Positions 59,501 to 64,000 of a stretch of DNA of 64,000 bases are shown here, piece by piece (within the stretch, counting starts at the first letter, position 1; the number at the start of each line of letters is the position of its first letter). The stretch is from NCBI GenBank assembly GCA_015698045.1, contig BLAL01000246.1:1302001-1366000 (forward strand), written 5' to 3'. This DNA is from Rhizophagus clarus. Lineage: Eukaryota; Glomeromycota; Glomeromycetes; Glomerales; Glomeraceae. The notes beneath the pieces were generated by a model that saw nothing but the letters and a program-made list of their open reading frames with translations, was not told where the DNA came from and did no database searches. Made by a program: the position numbers and the translations under genes.

Positions 59501-59639
59501 AAATTCTAACTATTTAAAATTTTCTGAAATTCTATATGATATATATCATAGATCATTTATAAACCATATTAGTTAATATAATCATTTTTATTAATTTATT
59601 TATATTAAATAAAAAAAGAAAATTACTACATATCACTAC
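56505..59639. other. AT-rich spacer without gene
   Basis: No gene recognised. 56505-57800 has moderate complexity, with a short direct repeat TTCYTTGGCGATGTAYG near 57418-57450. 57800-59639 is almost pure A/T with no frame longer than about 60 codons. Confidence 0.5.
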
Positions 59640-60027
59640 TAGTGATTAGCACTAGTGTCACGTAATTTTATTTGTCATCTATATCACACTCCTTTTTTCT
59701 TCATTTTTTTATAAGTATTTTAAGAACTTAGAATTTTTTTTATATTAAAAATTCTATTCATCACATATTATCTATCACATCCTTATTTTTTCATAATTCC
59801 AGCCAGAATATTAAAATTACCATATTAGAACTTTGTAATACACAGAATATCCAATTTAGGCAATACCCATTCCACAAAAATTTTTTTCTCCATTTTTTAA
59901 AATTACTTTACCTGGAATTTTGTATAATATTAATTTCTAAAAAAGGATATTTTTTATGCAGATTACTTAATTCTAACCAGAATTATAAAATTACAATAAA
60001 ATCACATGATACTGATGCTTATCACTA
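59640..60027. mobile_element. MITE (388 bp), TAGTGAT family
   Basis: TAGTGATTAGCACTAGTGTC at the left and the complement of TAGTGATAAGCATCAGTATC at the right, both continuing to TGATTTTATT-like sequence. The interior (TTTTTTATAAGTATTTTAAG, CCAGCCAGAATATTAAAATT) matches the element at 15957 and the half copy at 60655. Confidence 0.6.
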
Positions 60028-60654
60028 ATGATGATAAATAGTAAATCTCATAAAAAAAATAATTTAATTTTTTTTTTTAATCAATTTTCCTACTAGTTTA
60101 TTTTTTAAATAAATTTAAAATATTAATAAAATATACTAAATATATATTAGCAGATAAATATGATAATTTTTAAAGAATTTAATAATTTTTTATATCTGTG
60201 ATGTATCATACCCTTTTTTGTCATTTGTATTACATTCTTTTTAAAATCAGTTATGAAAAATCTATTTTTCATATTTTAATTAAACATCACATGTTTAATT
60301 TTACTCAACATTATATAATTTTGCTCAAAACGTTTAGGGTAAGATATATTGCAAATATAAAAAAAAATAAACTCTATTTTTAAATTTATATTTATAAAAT
60401 AAAGATATGATAAAAAATTCTATTAATTAATAATAAATAATAATATTAATTTTTTAAAAGTTATTTTATATTTAATAAAATTAATTTAAAAATTTTATTA
60501 ATATTTATTACTTTTATTATAATAAAAAAAATTGAAATACATTTAAATTTATTTATATAAAATTAAGAAATCATTTTAATAAAATAAGTTTATTTAAATT
60601 AAAATTTAAAATAATTTAAGATTTAGGTTTAATAAAAAAATTAAATAATCTTAA

Positions 60655-60843
60655 TTTATACTAGTATGCGAAATATAAATTATATGACTATTATTTATTA
60701 TTTTATATCACACCTTCTTTTTTTTATTTTTTTATAAGTATTCTAAAAACTTAATTTTTTTCATATTAAAATCCTATTTGTTACATATTATATATTACAT
60801 TTCTAATTTTTCATAATTTTAACCAGAATATTAAAAATTATTA
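60655..60843. repeat. Half copy of the 15957/59640 MITE family
   Basis: Shares ATACTAGTATGCGAAATATA, ATATGACTATTATTTAT and TTTTTTATAAGTATTCTAAA with those elements. It ends where the next MITE starts, so it is truncated or was broken by that insertion. Confidence 0.55.
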
Positions 60844-60845
60844 TA

Positions 60846-61043
60846 CAGTTACACCTTTATAAGTATATCCTCTATAAGCGCATGCAATATATAAATTCTT
60901 TCTAAGTGTATGGTAAGCTTTAGTTCTAACTTATAAAAGTTCTTAATATTTTACCTTTTATAAATGCACTTCCTTTTTAAATATACATTCTGCTATTTTT
61001 TTACTATAGCTTCAAAAAGAATGCATTTATAAAAGTATGACTG
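60846..61043. mobile_element. Small mariner-type MITE (198 bp), TA target
   Basis: CAGTTACACCTTTATAAGTA at the left and the complement of CAGTCATACTTTTATAAATG at the right, with TA at 60844-60845 and 61044-61045. Non-coding. Confidence 0.72.
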
Positions 61044-61639
61044 TATTGTGTTATTGTATAACATGAACTTCTTTTTTAAGGAAATATCTAAAAATCAGGA
61101 AGTTTTATATAGGCGTATAAAGTGTTGATAAATGTTATGTGTTGCTTAATACCAAAAAAATGTAAGGCAACGAACTCTTTGTAAATCAACATGTTTAAAA
61201 ACATAATATGTCAATATGTAAAACAATACTTAACAGTTATTAAACACATATAATCAGTTAACAAATGTGTATATTTAGTTAAAAAATACATGAAAATTAG
61301 TTAAAATATATGTTAATTAACATGTTTAACTATAAATAGTATATTATTTATTAATACGTTATCATTCTGTTACAAATTATATTAAGCTAATCTAATTAAC
61401 TAATCTAATACAATAGTCAATAGTCTAAAGTCATCTTTTAATAAGTCATATTTTTGCTTTTTTATCCTTTAGTTATACTGGAGATATATCATAACTTCAT
61501 CACTTGTAATTCATATTGTTTTACATGCCTTACATATATCCAAAAATCTAAAGAACCAGTTGCCTTAAAAAAAAAAAAAAGAAAAAATGTCAGTTAGTGC
61601 TCTTTTCATAAATGAAATTAGTATAAAAGCAGACCTTTC

Positions 61640-61830
61640 CTCTAATAACATTTTTACGTGTTAAAATACATATTATTATCAATATTTTGTATTTCTTTTT
61701 TTGTGATTTGTCATCTTTAAGAAAATCTAGACTATCGTTGTCTTTATCTTCAGTTTAAATTTAATATTCTTTTTCCCAATTTAGGAAATAAAATATAAAT
61801 TCCACGCGTCCAAAGACTGACCATCCTAAA
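61640..61830 (-). pseudogene. Short protein-coding remnant of unknown family
   Basis: On the minus strand from about 61830 the frame reads GWSVFGRVEFIFYFLNWEKE, then stops, then DNDSLDFLKDDKSQKKKYKI. It looks like a decayed coding exon. I do not recognise it with confidence. Confidence 0.3.
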
Positions 61831-61852
61831 AAATAAAAGATATATCAAAATA

Positions 61853-64000
61853 GTGTTCCGCACAAATCAAATTAGACCAAATCAGGTTAGATTTGAAATT
61901 TGATTTGATCAAATCAAATCTGAAAAGTTTGAATTTGGATTTGAATCAAACCATTCAAATCTGATTTGAAATTTGATTTGAATTTGATTTGATTTGATTT
62001 AAATTTGATTCGATTCAAATCAAATTCAAATTCAAATCAAATCAAATTCATTCAAATAGATTTGTGATTTGGTTTGATTTGTTGAATTTTAAATAAAAAA
62101 ATGCGTTTTGCAACGCAATATTAATAAAAAAATGTTGCGAAACGTATTTCTTTAGTGTGTTTAAGGAGGGTTGGACATCATGTGGTTGCAGTAACTACCA
62201 ATAATATTTACGGTAATTACAGGACCCCGAATAATACCAATATAACTCACATACGGGTTTGCGTAGAGTTTATATGAAATTACTTTTTAAACCTACAAAT
62301 TGAGTTTGCGTAGATCGGTCAATTTGGGATATTATGTTTGTGTAGAGTTTATAATAGATATACGTGGATTTATTTTTAAAAAATACTAATTTCGGTAAAT
62401 TAAATTACTCGGTATTTACCAAAATTTATTTTATTTTATTTATTTTTTCACTTTTTTTCGGTATTTTATACCAAATTTATTTATTTTTATTATTCTTTTT
62501 CGGGTTTTAATACCCTAATTCCAAAAGTCCGGTCGTGTTTTTCGCCCGGCAACACTACAAAAAATAAAAAAAAAAAATAATTAATTTGTTAAAAAAAATA
62601 CCGAAAAACACTTCACCCACCCTCCCTTACCTTAATTCCAAAAGTCCGGTCGTGCTTTTCGTCCGGCAACACTACAAAAAATAAAAAAAAAATCAATACT
62701 TAATTAATTAAAAAAAAAACAACGAAACACCTCCCCCAACCCTCCCTTACCTTAATTCCAAAAGTCCGGTCGTGCTTTTCGTCTGGCAACACTACAAAAA
62801 AATAAAAAAAAAAACAATTAATTAGTTAAAAAAAATACCGAAAAACACTTCCCCCACCCTCCCTTACCTTAATTCCAAAAGTCCGGTCATGCTTTTCGTC
62901 CGGCAACACTACAAAAAAATAAAAAAAAAGGTTAATACTTAATTAATTAAAAAAAAACAACGAAACACCTCCCCCAACCCTCCCTTACCTTAATTCCAAA
63001 AGTCTGGTCGTGCTTTTCGTCTGGCAACACTACAAAAAGTAAAAAAAAAAGTTAATACTTAATTAATTAAAAAAAAAAAAAACAACGAAACACCTCCCCC
63101 AACCCCTCCCTTACCTTAATTACAAAAGTCCGGTCGTGCATTTCGTCCGGCAACACTACAAAAAAATAAAAAAAAATAATTAATTAAATAGTTAAAAAAA
63201 ACACCGAAAAACACTTCCCCACCCTCCCTTACCTTAATTCCAAAAGTCCGGTCGTGCTTTTCGTCCGGCAACACTACAAAAAAATAAAAAAAAAAACAAT
63301 TAGTTAAAAAAAATACCGAAAAACACTTCCCCCACCCTCCCTTACCTTAATTCCAAAAGTCCGGTCATGCTTTTCGTCCGGAAACACTACAAAAAAATAA
63401 AAAAAAAGGTTAATACTTAATTAATTAAGAAAAACAACGAAACACCTCCCCCAACCCTCCCTTACCTTAATTCCAAAAGACCAGTCGTGCTTTTCGTCTG
63501 GCAACACTACAAAAAGTAAAAAAAAAAGTTAATACTTAATTAATTAAAGAAAAAAACAACGAAACACCTCCCCCAACCCCTCCCTTACCTTAATTCCAAA
63601 AGTCCGGTCGTGCTTTTCGTCCGGCAACACTACAAAAAAATAAAAAAAAAATAATTAATTAAATAGTTAAAAAAAACACCGAAAAACACTTCCCCACCCT
63701 CCCTTACCTTAATTCCAAAAGTCCGGTCGTGCTTTTCGTCCGGCAACACTACAAAAAAATAAAAAAAAAACAATTAATTAGTTAAAAAAAATACCGAAAA
63801 ACACTTCCCCCACCCTCCCTTACCTTAATTCCAAAAGTCCGGTCGTGCTTTTCGTCCGGCAACACTACAAAAAAATAAAAAAAAAACAATTAATTAGTTA
63901 AAAAAATACCGAAAAACACTTCCCCCACCCTCCCTTACCTTAATTCCAAAAGTCCGGTCATGCTTTTCGTCCGGCAACACTACAAAAAAATAAAAAAAAA
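61853..64000. mobile_element. Satellite-bearing inverted-repeat transposon, younger copy (cut by window end)
   Basis: Begins GTGTTCCGCACAAATCAAAT after TA (61851-61852), almost identical to 39570. It has one ~75-bp TTGCAACGCAATATT repeat (62097-62150), against three in the older copy. The inner CAGGACCC element starts at 62220 and the satellite array from about 62515 runs off the window. CpG dinucleotides (CCGGTCGTGC, TTTTCGTCCGGC) are mostly intact, unlike the older copy. Confidence 0.8.
62515..64000 (+). repeat. Satellite array, at least 13 units of about 115-125 bp
   Basis: The same core and A/B spacer types as the array at 40375. Unit starts (AAAAGTCCGG) occur near 62521, 62639, 62759, 62877, 62998, 63124, 63242, 63356, 63476, 63599, 63718, 63833 and 63950. 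The array continues beyond the window. Confidence 0.88.

Overview
This window looks like nuclear DNA of a Glomeromycotina (arbuscular mycorrhizal) fungus, most likely Rhizophagus or a close relative. The evidence is very high A+T, long A/T homopolymers, short introns of about 60-100 bp with GTAAGT-like donors and TAG/CAG acceptors, fungal housekeeping genes, and dense decayed transposons whose protein families I associate with Rhizophagus. The species name is inference; no marker gene is present.

Layout. 1-10.7 kb: a tRNA-Gln(CTG), a mitochondrial malate dehydrogenase gene (6 exons), a 6.4-kb gene-free AT-rich stretch, then a GATA zinc-finger gene of NsdD type (5 exons). 11.5-42.6 kb: a transposon-rich block with no intact host gene. 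It holds foldback elements and MITEs with TA, TTA, TCT and 8-bp target duplications, poly(A)-tailed retroelements carrying an ORF1-like protein but no visible reverse transcriptase, a 3.55-kb mariner/IS630-type element with a transposase and a convergent SAM-domain gene, a C2H2 zinc-finger pseudogene split by a MITE, pogo-like, Myb-like and BED-finger remnants, and a Crypton-type tyrosine recombinase pseudogene whose intron holds a satellite-bearing element. 44.4-56.5 kb: a second gene-rich block with a Ctr copper transporter, an APC/LAT amino-acid permease, a Kei1-like membrane protein, a second NsdD-type GATA factor paralogous to the first, and aspartate kinase. 57.8-64 kb: AT-rich repeats, small MITEs and a second, less decayed copy of the satellite-bearing element, cut by the window end.

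The host genes do not form a pathway cluster. Malate dehydrogenase and aspartate kinase belong to central carbon and aspartate-family metabolism. The two GATA factors share architecture and several intron positions, which indicates an old duplication. The most unusual items are the two-gene mariner-type element with a SAM-domain partner gene, the composite satellite transposon present in a decayed and a fresh copy, and a nested insertion (palindromic MITE inside an ORF1 retroelement) for which a second retroelement copy supplies the empty site.

All exon coordinates were read by eye from splice signals and reading-frame continuity, not from transcripts. Every family call is from motif recognition, not a database search.
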